From Mesonia sp008017825 (GTDB lineage Bacteria > Bacteroidota > Bacteroidia > Flavobacteriales > Flavobacteriaceae), in the NCBI RefSeq assembly GCF_008017825.1, contig NZ_VRLS01000086.1:62001-126000 (forward strand): a stretch of DNA of 64,000 bases, written 5' to 3'. Shown piece by piece: positions 41,907 through 51,715 of the stretch. How positions within the stretch are numbered: position 1 is the first letter of the stretch; each line of letters opens with the position of its first letter. The position numbers and the translations under genes were made by a program. The notes under the pieces were generated by a model that was not told where the DNA came from, searched no databases, and saw only the letters and a program-made list of their open reading frames with translations.

Positions 41907-42520
41907 ATATAGAAATTCTCATATCGTTTGTGGTAGCTGTTTTTGCTTTGGCAATTTCACCAGGGCCCGATAATATTTTTGTACTAGTACAAAGTATTCG
42001 CTTTGGTAAAAAGTACGCCTTGGCAGTGGTATTAGGTTTAATGGCGGGCTGCTTAGTTCACACCTCTCTCGTCGCTTTTGGAGTTTCATTATTTATAGCA
42101 AAAAATGAAATTTTATTTACTTTACTTAAATTTTTTGGAGCTGCCTATTTATTATACCTAGCTTTTAAAGTATATAAATCTTCTGATGAGATAGATTTTA
42201 ATACTGAAAATATACCAGCTAAGCCCGTGACAAAATTATTCCGTCAAGGCTTTATGATGAATGTACTCAATCCTAAAGTTTCCTTATTTTTTTTAGCTTT
42301 ATTTCCTGGATTTTTATTTTCTGAAACCTTATCAGAAACGCTTCAGTTTTTCATTTTAGGAGGAGTGTTTATCGCTGTTTCTTTTCTTGTTTTTGGAAGC
42401 ATAGCTATGCTTGCGGGCTCGTTAAAAACCTATATAGAAAGACACCCAAATTCTGGAGCTTTTTTAAAATGGTTGCAAATAGTTGTATTTATAGGTATTG
42501 CAATTTTTATCTGCATCTAA
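41903..42520 (+). CDS. LysE family translocator (RhtB-like exporter)
   Basis: A 205-residue inner-membrane exporter of the LysE/RhtB superfamily, which moves amino acids or related small molecules outwards. Six hydrophobic helices are visible, with the family motif ISPGPDNIFVLVQSIRFGKK in the first loop and LNPKVSLFFLALFPGFL in the middle. The start TTG at 41903 overlaps the pyrD stop (TTGA), so it is coupled to pyrD. Substrate unknown. Confidence 0.9.
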   Translation: MNIEILISFVVAVFALAISPGPDNIFVLVQSIRFGKKYALAVVLGLMAGCLVHTSLVAFGVSLFIAKNEILFTLLKFFGAAYLLYLAFKVYKSSDEIDFNTENIPAKPVTKLFRQGFMMNVLNPKVSLFFLALFPGFLFSETLSETLQFFILGGVFIAVSFLVFGSIAMLAGSLKTYIERHPNSGAFLKWLQIVVFIGIAIFICI

Positions 42521-42554
42521 GCCTATAATACTTATATATTTTAAAGCTAATGAG

Positions 42555-42562
42555 TATCTTTG
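42555..42562 (+). promoter_or_regulatory. -7 promoter element (TATCTTTG) abutting the HMG-CoA lyase start
   Basis: Exact TAnnTTTG match ending four bases before the ATG at 42567. The expected transcription start falls on the start codon, suggesting a leaderless mRNA. Confidence 0.55.
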
Positions 42563-42566
42563 AGCT

Positions 42567-43430
42567 ATGAACAAGATTAAGCTAATAGAATGTCCTAGAG
42601 ATGCCATGCAAGGTATTAAGGACTTTATACCTACTGAAAAAAAAATTCAATACATTCAGTCTTTGCTACGTTGTGGTTTTGATACCATAGATTTTGGAAG
42701 TTTTGTATCTCCCAAAGCCATCCCGCAAATGGTAGATACCAAAGAGGTATTGGCAAATTTAGATTTATCAAAAACCAGTAGCAAATTATTGTCTATTGTA
42801 GCTAATGTTCGTGGTGCACAAGATGCCGTACAACATCCAGAAATAGATTATTTAGGTTATCCTTTCTCTATATCAGAAAACTTTCAAATGCGAAATACGC
42901 ATAAAACCATAGAACAATCTGTAGAGACCTTACGAGAGATTTTAAACATTGCCCATAAACACGGGAAACAAGTAGTAGCTTATTTATCTATGGGATTTGG
43001 AAATCCTTATGGGGATCCTTGGAGTGTAGAAATTGTAGGAGAGTGGACACAGCGTTTATCTTCTTATGGTGTAAATATTTTATCCTTATCGGATACTGTG
43101 GGGACTTCAGATGCAGAAACTATAGATTATCTTTTTTCTAATTTGATTCCTGCCTATCCAAATATTGAATTTGGAGCGCACCTGCATACTACACCAACTT
43201 CCTGGCACGAAAAAATAGACGCAGCTTACAAAGCTGGGTGTGAGAGATTTGACGGAGCTATACAAGGTTTTGGTGGATGTCCTATGGCTAAAGATGACTT
43301 AACTGGAAATATGCCTACCGAAAAAATGCTAAGCTACTTTAATGCGGCTAAAGCAGATTCTAATGTAAAAATGGGTAGTTTTGAATCTTCTTATAATGAA
43401 GCTACCAAAATTTTTAATCTTTATCATTAA
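42567..43430 (+). CDS. Hydroxymethylglutaryl-CoA lyase
   Basis: Cleaves HMG-CoA to acetoacetate and acetyl-CoA, the last step of leucine breakdown, in the cytoplasm. The 287-residue TIM-barrel protein opens with IKLIECPRDAMQGIKDFIPT, where E-x-P-R-D holds the catalytic residues, and has FGSFVSPKAIPQMVDT, YLSMGFGNPYGDPW, LSLSDTVGTSDAETID, FGAHLHTTPTSWHEKI (metal His) and the catalytic Cys loop GFGGCPMAKDDLTGNM. The ATG is fixed by the conserved N-terminal motif. A -7 element ends only four bases before it. Confidence 0.93.
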   Translation: MNKIKLIECPRDAMQGIKDFIPTEKKIQYIQSLLRCGFDTIDFGSFVSPKAIPQMVDTKEVLANLDLSKTSSKLLSIVANVRGAQDAVQHPEIDYLGYPFSISENFQMRNTHKTIEQSVETLREILNIAHKHGKQVVAYLSMGFGNPYGDPWSVEIVGEWTQRLSSYGVNILSLSDTVGTSDAETIDYLFSNLIPAYPNIEFGAHLHTTPTSWHEKIDAAYKAGCERFDGAIQGFGGCPMAKDDLTGNMPTEKMLSYFNAAKADSNVKMGSFESSYNEATKIFNLYH

Positions 43431-43480
43431 TCTTATTTAAATTAAATATAAATAAAATTTGTTTGCAGACTTAAATAATA

Positions 43481-43488
43481 TATTTTTG
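43481..43488 (+). promoter_or_regulatory. Promoter (TTTG-N19-TATTTTTG) of the DUF4856-imelysin-HTTM-TonB operon
   Basis: TATTTTTG matches the -7 consensus and TTTG at 43458-43461 lies exactly 19 bases upstream, the -33 arrangement described for Bacteroidota. The leader to the ATG at 43533 is about 40 bases. Confidence 0.75.
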
Positions 43489-43532
43489 CAGCCGAATTAA
43501 AATTATTTTTAAAAAATCTAAATAAAGGTATA

Positions 43533-44747
43533 ATGAAGAAAATTTTTATCCCCGCGTTAATTTGTACTACTATATTTTTTACCTCTTGTTCTAGTGATGA
43601 CGATAATAATATTATCGGAGGAGAAGATCAAATAAACGTTCCTGCCAATTATGAATTTGAAAGAGAAGGTGTTTCTACTGTAAGTTATGGTGGTCAAACA
43701 ACTAGAATTTTAATGGCAAAAGAATTAAGTGATGCTTTTACAGACTTTGATAATTTAACGGCCGATCGTTTAACAAATATGTTTTCAAATGAAAACGCAC
43801 CATTTTCTGAAGGAGATTTAAACAGTTCTTCAAAAAGTATAAAAAGTAAAGTTGCAGCTTCTAACGATTATTTTTCATTAAATTCAACTGGTTCTGCAGC
43901 TGTAAAAGAAGATTTTGAATCTTGGATGAATGCTCAATTTGATGAGGTTCTAGCTAATCAAAATGTAGGGGCAACCGCAGGAGTTGCTGGACAAATTGCA
44001 CAAGGTGATAAGACTAGGTATGTAAGTGCAAAAGGATTAGAATACAATCAAATGTATGCTAAAAGTTTAATGGGAGCTTTATTAGCAGACCAAATGTTAA
44101 ACAATTATTTATCGCCAGCTGTTTTAGATGAAGGAGATAATATTGTCAACAACGAGAACGGAGTTACCGAAGAAGGGAAATCATATACTACTATGGAGCA
44201 TAAATGGGATGAAGCTTATGGATACTTATATGGAGATACAAGTATATCAACTTCTAACCCTATGAGCGTATTAGAAAATAATTCAGATAAATTTTTATTC
44301 AACTATATAAGACAAGTTGCTGCCGATGATGATTTTGAAAATGTAGCGCAAGCAACTTTTGATGCATTTAAAAAAGGAAGAGCGGCAATTACTGTAGGTA
44401 ATTATGAGGTAAGAGATGCACAAGCTGACATTATTAAAGAAAACATCTCTTTAATTTTTGCGGTAAGAGCAATTCACTATTTCCAAGCAGGAAAAGAATC
44501 TATTGCTGCTGGTGAAATGGGAGCTGCTTTTCATGAGTTATCTGAAGGATTAGGATTTATGTACAGCATACGTTTTTCTCAAAATCCAGATACTGAAGCA
44601 CCTTATATGAGTGCATCAGAATTAGAAACTTATAAAAACGAATTGTTGGAAGGTAACGGATTTTGGTCTGTTTCTGCAGAAAAGTTAGATGAAGTTTCTG
44701 AAGCTATTGCAAATGCATACAGTATTTCTGTAAGTCAAGTTGATTAA
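43533..44747 (+). CDS. DUF4856 domain lipoprotein
   Basis: A 404-residue predicted surface lipoprotein. The signal peptide ends in TIFFTSCSSDDDNN, a lipobox whose Asp-rich residues after Cys resemble the lipoprotein export signal that sends flavobacterial lipoproteins to the cell surface. The body includes NYEFEREGVSTVSYGGQTTR and HKWDEAYGYLYGD, features I associate with DUF4856 proteins, which usually neighbour imelysin genes in Bacteroidota. Function unknown; a role in metal or heme capture is inferred from the neighbours. First gene of a four-gene + strand run; a hairpin lies after it. Confidence 0.85.
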   Translation: MKKIFIPALICTTIFFTSCSSDDDNNIIGGEDQINVPANYEFEREGVSTVSYGGQTTRILMAKELSDAFTDFDNLTADRLTNMFSNENAPFSEGDLNSSSKSIKSKVAASNDYFSLNSTGSAAVKEDFESWMNAQFDEVLANQNVGATAGVAGQIAQGDKTRYVSAKGLEYNQMYAKSLMGALLADQMLNNYLSPAVLDEGDNIVNNENGVTEEGKSYTTMEHKWDEAYGYLYGDTSISTSNPMSVLENNSDKFLFNYIRQVAADDDFENVAQATFDAFKKGRAAITVGNYEVRDAQADIIKENISLIFAVRAIHYFQAGKESIAAGEMGAAFHELSEGLGFMYSIRFSQNPDTEAPYMSASELETYKNELLEGNGFWSVSAEKLDEVSEAIANAYSISVSQVD

Positions 44748-44769
44748 GCTAATCAGTTAGAATTCAAAT

Positions 44770-44797
44770 AACAAGGTCTTTTGCGAAAGGCCTTGTT
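44770..44797 (+). terminator. Intra-operon hairpin after the DUF4856 gene
   Basis: AACAAGGTCTTT (44770-44781) pairs with AAAGGCCTTGTT (44786-44797), one G-T pair, loop TGCG. The bases after it (GTAATTTTAAG) give only a weak U tract, so it probably attenuates or protects the transcript rather than ending it. Confidence 0.55.
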
Positions 44798-44811
44798 GTA
44801 ATTTTAAGAAT

Positions 44812-45933
44812 ATGAAAAAGTTAATTTTATTATTTATTTCCCTTAGTTTATTTGTAGTGAGCTGTAGCGATGATGATTCATCCTCTACTACTGCTGGCGA
44901 TGATGCTTTTGATAGAAAAGAAATGCTCACACATTGGGCAGATCATATAATTGTACCTGCTTATACTAATTTTGTAGCTTCTTCTACTGCTTTAGATGCA
45001 AGTACCCAGACGTTTATAGAAACTCCTAATGAAGCAAATTTAGTTCAGCTTCGTGAAGATTATCAAAAAGCTTATTTAGATTTTCAAACCATATCTATAT
45101 TTGAAATTGGCCCAGCTGAAACTATTGGGTTTAGAGGCTTTGTAAATACATATCCTACCAATGCCATTGCGATTACAAAACTTATAGAAAATTATGAAAC
45201 TCCTAATTTAGAATTACCTTCAAGCAGAGCGGCACAAGGTTTTCCTGCTTTAGATTATTTTTTATACGGTGTAGCCGATAATGACAATAGTATTATTGAA
45301 ACTTATAGCACAGGTAATTTTGCTAATGGTTATAAAACTTATTTAGGTTTAGTAAGTAAACGTATAAAAGATTTAAGTACTCTTATTCTTAATGATTGGA
45401 ATAACGAATATAGAGATAATTTTGTAGCGAACACCAGTTCTTCTTCAACAGGATCTGTAGATATGTTAGCAAATGATTTTATCATTCATTTTGAAAAATT
45501 TATCCGTAGCGGAAAAGTGGGTATTCCTGCTGGAGTGTTTTCGGGTAATGTAGAGCCTCAAACCATTGAGTCTTATTACCAACCTTCATTTTCAAAAAGT
45601 TTGTTAGAAAAATCTCTTAATTCAAGTAAAAACTTTTTTAAAGGATTATCTTTTGATCAGAGTACTACGGGCTTGAGTTTTGAATCTTATTTGGATTATC
45701 TAAATTCAATTAAAGAGGGAGAAGATTTATCGACTTTAATTCTTAATCAATATGAAGATAGCGCTTCTAAAATTGGTTTACTGAATGATAATTTATTACA
45801 AGAAGTTGAAAATAACAATTCTAAAATGCTTACTGCATATGATAGTATGCAAGCCAATGTTATTTTATTAAAAATAGATATGTTGCAAGCACTTTCAATA
45901 AGCGTAGATTATGTAGATACCGATGGAGATTAA
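44812..45933 (+). CDS. Imelysin family lipoprotein
   Basis: A 373-residue predicted surface lipoprotein of the imelysin/IrpA group of helical bundle proteins linked to iron handling. The signal peptide ends LFVVSCSDDDSSS, with Asp residues after the lipid Cys as in the previous gene. The family landmarks FEIGPAETIGFRGFVNTYPT and GFPALDYFLYG are seen; whether it has the classic G-x-H-x-x-E motif is doubtful, and that residue set appears changed. It lies between DUF4856 and HTTM genes, supporting a shared uptake role. Peptidase activity, once proposed for the family, is not implied. Confidence 0.87.
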   Translation: MKKLILLFISLSLFVVSCSDDDSSSTTAGDDAFDRKEMLTHWADHIIVPAYTNFVASSTALDASTQTFIETPNEANLVQLREDYQKAYLDFQTISIFEIGPAETIGFRGFVNTYPTNAIAITKLIENYETPNLELPSSRAAQGFPALDYFLYGVADNDNSIIETYSTGNFANGYKTYLGLVSKRIKDLSTLILNDWNNEYRDNFVANTSSSSTGSVDMLANDFIIHFEKFIRSGKVGIPAGVFSGNVEPQTIESYYQPSFSKSLLEKSLNSSKNFFKGLSFDQSTTGLSFESYLDYLNSIKEGEDLSTLILNQYEDSASKIGLLNDNLLQEVENNNSKMLTAYDSMQANVILLKIDMLQALSISVDYVDTDGD

Positions 45934-45952
45934 TCTATAGAAAAAAAAATAG

Positions 45953-47317
45953 ATGTTAATTAAGATTAAACATTATTTTAAAAAAAATACGGATGCAGCT
46001 CCTTTAGCAGTATTCCGTATTTTTTTTGGTTTAATGATGAGCTTAAGTATCGTTCGGTTTTGGGCAAATGGTTGGATAGATAAGCTTTACGTGCAACCTA
46101 AATTTTTCTTTTCTTATTACGGGTTTGAATGGGTGAAGCCTTTAGGGATTTATACTTATTTTATTTTTTTAATAGCACTAATTTCTGCTATTGCCATTAT
46201 GATAGGCTATCGTTATAAATGGTCTATACTTATATTCTTTTTAAGTTTTACGTATATAGAACTGATGGATAAGACGACTTATCTTAACCATTATTACTTT
46301 ATAAGTATTCTTAGTTTTTTAATGATTTTCTTACCGGCTTCAGCTCATTATTCTATAGATGCTTATTTAAATCCGCGTAAAGCGTATCAAAAAATACCCA
46401 AGTGGTGTATTCACAGTATTCAGCTTTTAATGAGTATTGTGTATGTGTATGCAGGTTTAGCTAAGCTTAATTCTGATTGGCTTTTGGAGGCCATGCCTTT
46501 AAAGATTTGGTTACCTTCAAAATATGATATACCTCTGTTAGGAGATTTTTTACAACAAACTTGGGTGCATTATGGGTTTAGTTGGTTGGGGATGATGTAC
46601 GATTTAAGCATTCCTTTTTTATTACTCTATCGTCCTACTCGAAAAGTCGCCTTTTTTATGGTCATCGTTTTTCATGTATTGACGCGGGTATTGTTTCCTA
46701 TTGGTATGTTTCCCTTCATTATGATTGTGAGCGCTACGATTTTTTTTGATGCTAAAGTGCATCGGCAAATTCTTAAAATCATTAGTAAAGTTTTTAAAAT
46801 CTCTTACCATCGTTTTCAAAACCATAAAACTTTAGTTTTTTCCGCAAAAAAAAATAGCTTATTAACATTTGTACTTGTTTTGTTTTTTACAATTCAGCTA
46901 TTTTTGCCGTGGCGTTACTTAGCTTATCCTAATGAGTTATTTTGGACAGAAGAAGGTTTTAGGTTTTCTTGGCGGGTTATGCTTATGGAGAAAGCGGGTT
47001 ATGCGCAATTTAAAATTGTAGATGCTCAGACACAAAAGCGTTTTTATGTTGATAATTCAGATTTTTTAACGCCATACCAAGAAAAACAAATGTCTTTTCA
47101 ACCCGATTTTATATTAGAATATGCGCATTTTCTGGGGAGTCATTTTGAGAAACAAGGTCATAAAAATGTAGAGGTTTATGTAGAAAGTTATGTGGCATTG
47201 AATGGGCGTAGGAGTCAGCCTTATATAGACCCGACTGTAGATTTATTACAAATAAAGGAATCATTTATTCCTAAAACATTTATACTTCCTTTTTATGATC
47301 AGATTAAAGGTCTTTAA
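45953..47317 (+). CDS. HTTM domain membrane protein (vitamin K-dependent carboxylase-like)
   Basis: A 454-residue inner-membrane protein with about eight hydrophobic helices in the first 330 residues and a C-terminal soluble part. The HTTM features are LAVFRIFFGLMMSLSIVRFW near the start, DKTTYLNHYYFISILSFLMI, VYAGLAKLNSDWLLEAMPLK and FHVLTRVLFPIGMFPFIM. HTTM proteins are distant relatives of gamma-glutamyl carboxylase; in bacteria their reaction is generally unknown. It starts 19 bases after the imelysin gene and overlaps the TonB receptor gene by 23 bases, so it belongs to the uptake operon. Confidence 0.88.
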   Translation: MLIKIKHYFKKNTDAAPLAVFRIFFGLMMSLSIVRFWANGWIDKLYVQPKFFFSYYGFEWVKPLGIYTYFIFLIALISAIAIMIGYRYKWSILIFFLSFTYIELMDKTTYLNHYYFISILSFLMIFLPASAHYSIDAYLNPRKAYQKIPKWCIHSIQLLMSIVYVYAGLAKLNSDWLLEAMPLKIWLPSKYDIPLLGDFLQQTWVHYGFSWLGMMYDLSIPFLLLYRPTRKVAFFMVIVFHVLTRVLFPIGMFPFIMIVSATIFFDAKVHRQILKIISKVFKISYHRFQNHKTLVFSAKKNSLLTFVLVLFFTIQLFLPWRYLAYPNELFWTEEGFRFSWRVMLMEKAGYAQFKIVDAQTQKRFYVDNSDFLTPYQEKQMSFQPDFILEYAHFLGSHFEKQGHKNVEVYVESYVALNGRRSQPYIDPTVDLLQIKESFIPKTFILPFYDQIKGL

Positions 47318-49736
47318 TTTTATCGCACTTTTCTTTTTGCTAAGCGTTTCTTTACATGCGCAATTTAGTTTTAAAGGAAGGGTAACTTCCGCTACGACGG
47401 GAAAAAATATACCAGAAGCAGAAGTGTTTCACGTATTGACAGGTGCTGTAGAAAAAACCAATGCCAACGGAGAATTTAGTTTCGATAATTTAAAAGAGGG
47501 TACCTATACTTTCGTAATTTTTGCAGAATCTTTTGAAGTGTATGAAACGCAGCTTAGTCTTAGTGAAGATGTTGAAAAAACTTTTGTTTTGACAGAACTT
47601 TCTGAAGAGTTATCTGAAGTAGTTATCATTCAACGAAAAGAAAGAATTTTTGCTTTACGGAATTTAAAACCCGTTGAAGGAACCGCTATTTATGCAGGTA
47701 AAAAAACCGAAGTTGTTCTCTTAGATAAAGTTACAGGAAACCTTGCCGCTAATAATGCTAGACAAATTTATAGCCAAGTAGTAGGTTTAAATATTTATGA
47801 TAATGGAGATGCAGGTTTACAGTTAAATATTGGAGGACGAGGTTTAGATCCTAATCGCACGCAAAACTTTAATACGCGGCAAAACGGTTATGATATTTCT
47901 GCCGATGTTTTGGGTTATCCTGAAAGTTATTATACGCCACCTCCAGAAGCGTTGGAGGAAATACAAGTGATACGCGGTGCTGCTTCTTTGCAATATGGAA
48001 CGCAGTTTGGTGGATTGATCAATTTTAAGTTCAAAAAACCAAATAGGTATAAAAAAATAGAATTGGTTTCAAGGCAAAGTTTAGGTTCAAATCAATTATT
48101 TACCAGTTTTAATAGTTTAAGCGGGACGGTAGGTAAGTTGAGTTACTACACATACTACCACTATAAAGGCGGAAATGGTTTTAGGGACAATTCTGGATTT
48201 GATTCTCATCAAGCATTTGCACATTTAGGTTACCAAATTTCTGAGCAAACCAAATTAGAATTTGAATATACATTTTTAGATTATTTAGCTCAGCAACCTG
48301 GCGGAATTACCGATGCTCAATTTTATGAAAACCCAGATTATAGCAATCGTGAACGAAACTGGTTTAAAGTAAATTGGAATTTATTTTCGGCTAAATTAAA
48401 GCATCAATTTTCTAAAAAAACAGATTTTAGTCTTAACCTTTTTGGCTTGTCTGCTTCGAGAAAAGCTTTAGGATTTAGAGATAATCGAGTTTCAAGTGTA
48501 GATGATCCTAGTTTGCCTCGAGAATTATTAGTAGATCATTTTGAAAACTGGGGAGCCGAAGCTCGTCTTCTTACAAGATATCAGTTATTAGATCAAGAAT
48601 CTGTTTTTTTGATAGGAAGCAAATTTTACAAGGCGCATAATACACAAATGCAAGGAGCTGGTAATGCTGGGAGTGAAGCTAATTTTAATTTCGCCACGAG
48701 AGAATTTCCCAATTATGAACGTCAGGCAGATTTTACATTTCCCAATCAGAATTTAGCTTTTTTTGGAGAAAACATTTTTAGGTTAAACTCGCGTCTTTCA
48801 GTAACTCCTGGTTTTCGTTTGGAGTTTATAGATACCCAAAGTAAGGGATCGTATCAAAACATTGTGAGTGATAATGCAGGAAATGTTTTGGTAAATGAAA
48901 CTTTAGAAGACAATAGAAATTTAGAACGTTCTTTTGTATTATTAGGAATAGGAGCTAACTATCAACTCTCTTCTCAAGTAGAATTACTCGCTAATTTTTC
49001 TCAAAATTACCGTTCAGTTACCTTTAATGATATACGTGTAATTAATCCAGTTTTTGTGATCGATCCTAATATTAATGATGAAGAAGGCTTTACAGCCGAT
49101 ATCGGCATGCGTGGAAAATTATCTCGAAAATTACGATATGAATTAGGGGTTTTCGGACTTCAATATAAAGATAGAATAGGAGAGATATTACAAAACCAGG
49201 GGAGAATTGTAAGGTATAAAAGTAATATAGGAGATGCTTTTATTTACGGAATCGAAACTTTCGCAGAATTTGATCTTAAAAATCAATTTTTCAATTCTAA
49301 CAAAAATTTACAGTGGAGTATTTTTAATAATTTTACATTTACCCAATCCGAATATACTCAATCTCAGCAGACGAATGTAGAAGGAAATAAAGTAGAATTT
49401 ATACCAGAGTATAATCTTAAAACAGGAATGCGTTTTGGTTATAAAAATTTAATGGGTAGTTTGCAATACTCTTATTTATCTAAACAGTTTACAGATGCTA
49501 CTAATGCTCCACAAGTAAAAACAGATAGTCAACGAGGTATTGAAGGGGAAATACCAGCCTACGGGATTTTAGACTTTTCTCTATCTTATGTGTATAAACG
49601 ATTTAGATTAGAAACGGGAATTAATAATCTTTTAAATAATGATTATTTTACCCGAAGAGCTACGGGGTATCCAGGTCCTGGAATAATACCAGCTCAACCT
49701 ATTAATTGGTATACCACCTTGCAAGTGAAGATTTAA
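47295..49736 (+). CDS. TonB-dependent outer-membrane receptor (FecA-like, with carboxypeptidase-regulatory-like N-domain)
   Basis: An outer-membrane gated porin of 813 residues that imports a scarce nutrient with TonB energy. A signal peptide (LLSVSLHAQ) is followed by a carboxypeptidase-regulatory-like beta domain (FKGRVTSATTGKNIPEAEVF), a plug (IGGRGLDPNRTQNFNTRQNG, EEIQVIRGAASLQYGTQFGG) and a 22-strand barrel ending NWYTTLQVKI with the typical short C-terminal strand. Similarity to ferric-dicitrate type receptors and the imelysin neighbour suggest an iron or iron-chelate substrate. Its start overlaps the HTTM gene. The ligand is not proven. Confidence 0.9.
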   Translation: MIRLKVFNFIALFFLLSVSLHAQFSFKGRVTSATTGKNIPEAEVFHVLTGAVEKTNANGEFSFDNLKEGTYTFVIFAESFEVYETQLSLSEDVEKTFVLTELSEELSEVVIIQRKERIFALRNLKPVEGTAIYAGKKTEVVLLDKVTGNLAANNARQIYSQVVGLNIYDNGDAGLQLNIGGRGLDPNRTQNFNTRQNGYDISADVLGYPESYYTPPPEALEEIQVIRGAASLQYGTQFGGLINFKFKKPNRYKKIELVSRQSLGSNQLFTSFNSLSGTVGKLSYYTYYHYKGGNGFRDNSGFDSHQAFAHLGYQISEQTKLEFEYTFLDYLAQQPGGITDAQFYENPDYSNRERNWFKVNWNLFSAKLKHQFSKKTDFSLNLFGLSASRKALGFRDNRVSSVDDPSLPRELLVDHFENWGAEARLLTRYQLLDQESVFLIGSKFYKAHNTQMQGAGNAGSEANFNFATREFPNYERQADFTFPNQNLAFFGENIFRLNSRLSVTPGFRLEFIDTQSKGSYQNIVSDNAGNVLVNETLEDNRNLERSFVLLGIGANYQLSSQVELLANFSQNYRSVTFNDIRVINPVFVIDPNINDEEGFTADIGMRGKLSRKLRYELGVFGLQYKDRIGEILQNQGRIVRYKSNIGDAFIYGIETFAEFDLKNQFFNSNKNLQWSIFNNFTFTQSEYTQSQQTNVEGNKVEFIPEYNLKTGMRFGYKNLMGSLQYSYLSKQFTDATNAPQVKTDSQRGIEGEIPAYGILDFSLSYVYKRFRLETGINNLLNNDYFTRRATGYPGPGIIPAQPINWYTTLQVKI

Positions 49737-49862
49737 ATTAAGAATTATCGTCAAAAATTAAATTAAAAGTAGTATCTTTTTAAATGAAATTTTCAAACTT
49801 TCTTAATTAAGAATATACAAGTATCAATATGTGTTTATGGTTTAAATACAGAAATTATATAC

Positions 49863-51671
49863 GTGTTTAAAAAAATACTTACTTTCTTTTTTTTGCTGAC
49901 TATAATTTCAACTTATGGTCAAAATATAGACTCTATTAGGTATTTTAACAAAAAAGCAATAGATACTTATAGAAATAATTCTGAGGAAGCACTAAACTAT
50001 CTAAATGAGGCAGAATTACTATTACAAGAATTTCCTAACGATTCTTTAAAAGCAAAAGTCAATCAGATTTATGCCTTTACATATTATTTGAAAGGTAATT
50101 ATAAGGAATCCTTATCTTATTATTTAAGTGCCCTTAACGGATTTAAAAGACTACAAGATGAACATAATATGGCTAGGTGCTATAATGGTTTAGGTCTTAT
50201 TCAGCAAGGCATTGGTAGACACAATCAAGCTATTCAATATTTTGAAAAATATTTAGAATTTGTAGATGATAAAGATCCATCTGCAGCTTACCTCAATTTA
50301 GGAATTTCTTATTTGGCTTTAAATCAAATCGATAAGGCTAGTCAGTATTTTGATGAGTCGTTTAAATTTTCTATTACTTCCGAAAATAAATCTATAAAAT
50401 TAGCGGCAAAAAATAGAATAGCACAAGTATATTATTTAGAAGAAAACTTAGAGGAAGCTATTTTGACCTACAACCAAGTAATCAATGAATCTAAGAATGA
50501 TAATTGGGAGTTAACCTTTGCGTATGGAGGATTAGCGGAAATTTACATAAAATTAAACGAGCAGGAGAAAGCTCTTTCTGCAGCACAAAAATCATATCAA
50601 GCCGCTATTGAAATTGATGCACTTTGGGATCTTGAACGAAGTACAGCATTATTAGCTAAAATCCAAGTCTTAAAGGAGGATTACAAAACTGCTTATCGTT
50701 TTTCAAGGGACAATAGAAAGTATAAAGATTCTCTTTTTAATAAAGAACAAGCACAGATTATAGCAGTAATGCAGTTAGATAAAAAAGAAGCAGAAAATGA
50801 AATTTTGACAACTAAAAATCAACAGTCTGAGAATAAAATCTTTTTTAATCAATTAGTTACAGCCCTTATTGCTTTAATATTGGTTATCACTTTATTCTTT
50901 GCATTTAAATATAAAAAAATAATTAATGAAAAAGAGGAGTTGAATACAGCCTTAGCTCATAAAAATAGACAGCTTGTAAAACTAGATAAAGGAAAAAATA
51001 AACTTTTTTCGATCATATCTCATGATTTAAGATCGCCTATTGCAGCTGTTTCTCAGGTAATGGACTTACTGCTTCAAAATGCCTTTACGGAAGAAGAAAA
51101 AATTGAAGTTTACTCTTCTATGCGTTTGCAATTAGACGAAACTTCTAGAATGCTTAATAACCTATTAATTTGGGCAAGTACACAATTAAATGGAACGAAA
51201 ATAAACTTTACGAAAATTAATATTGTATCAGAAATGATAGAAATTTTAAATGTATATAAAATTTCGAGTCAGAGTAAAGGGGTGACGATCATTCATAACA
51301 TTTATAAAGAAGCTATTATGATTACGGTAGATACTGTCCAATTGCACGTAATCTTACATAACTTATTATCAAATGCATTAAAATATACTCCCAAAGAGAA
51401 AAGTATAAAAATATCTTATCAAATTAAGCCGGAACATATCGAAATACATATTTTTAATGAAGGAACACCTATTTCTAAAGATCAATTAGATAAAATTTTC
51501 TCAGAAAATAATTCTTCCATCACTTCTTTAAAAGGGACAGATGGCGAATTTGGAACTGGCTTAGGCTTGTTTTTAATTAAAAAATATGTAGAGCTTAACA
51601 AGGCTGAGTTTGCGATCCAACCCATTGAAAACAAAGGAACTCTTGTTGTACTTTGTTTTGATAAAAGCTAA
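49863..51671 (+). CDS. TPR sensor histidine kinase
   Basis: A 602-residue sensor kinase of the Bacteroidota TPR type. A signal peptide (FFFLLTIISTYGQ) and five to six tetratricopeptide repeats (about 55-300, e.g. ARCYNGLGLIQQGIGRHNQA) would lie in the periplasm; a membrane helix (LVTALIALILVITLFFAF) is followed by a coiled coil, a HisKA domain with phosphoacceptor His in KLFSIISHDLRSPIAAV, and an ATPase domain with LLSNALKYTPKEK and the G box GTGLGLFLIKKYVE. The start is GTG at 49863. No response regulator lies next to it; its signal and partner are unknown. Confidence 0.9.
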   Translation: MFKKILTFFFLLTIISTYGQNIDSIRYFNKKAIDTYRNNSEEALNYLNEAELLLQEFPNDSLKAKVNQIYAFTYYLKGNYKESLSYYLSALNGFKRLQDEHNMARCYNGLGLIQQGIGRHNQAIQYFEKYLEFVDDKDPSAAYLNLGISYLALNQIDKASQYFDESFKFSITSENKSIKLAAKNRIAQVYYLEENLEEAILTYNQVINESKNDNWELTFAYGGLAEIYIKLNEQEKALSAAQKSYQAAIEIDALWDLERSTALLAKIQVLKEDYKTAYRFSRDNRKYKDSLFNKEQAQIIAVMQLDKKEAENEILTTKNQQSENKIFFNQLVTALIALILVITLFFAFKYKKIINEKEELNTALAHKNRQLVKLDKGKNKLFSIISHDLRSPIAAVSQVMDLLLQNAFTEEEKIEVYSSMRLQLDETSRMLNNLLIWASTQLNGTKINFTKINIVSEMIEILNVYKISSQSKGVTIIHNIYKEAIMITVDTVQLHVILHNLLSNALKYTPKEKSIKISYQIKPEHIEIHIFNEGTPISKDQLDKIFSENNSSITSLKGTDGEFGTGLGLFLIKKYVELNKAEFAIQPIENKGTLVVLCFDKS

Positions 51672-51715
51672 CGCTTATTTTTTGTCTTTGTATTGTTAAA
51701 GCTATCAAGGGATAC

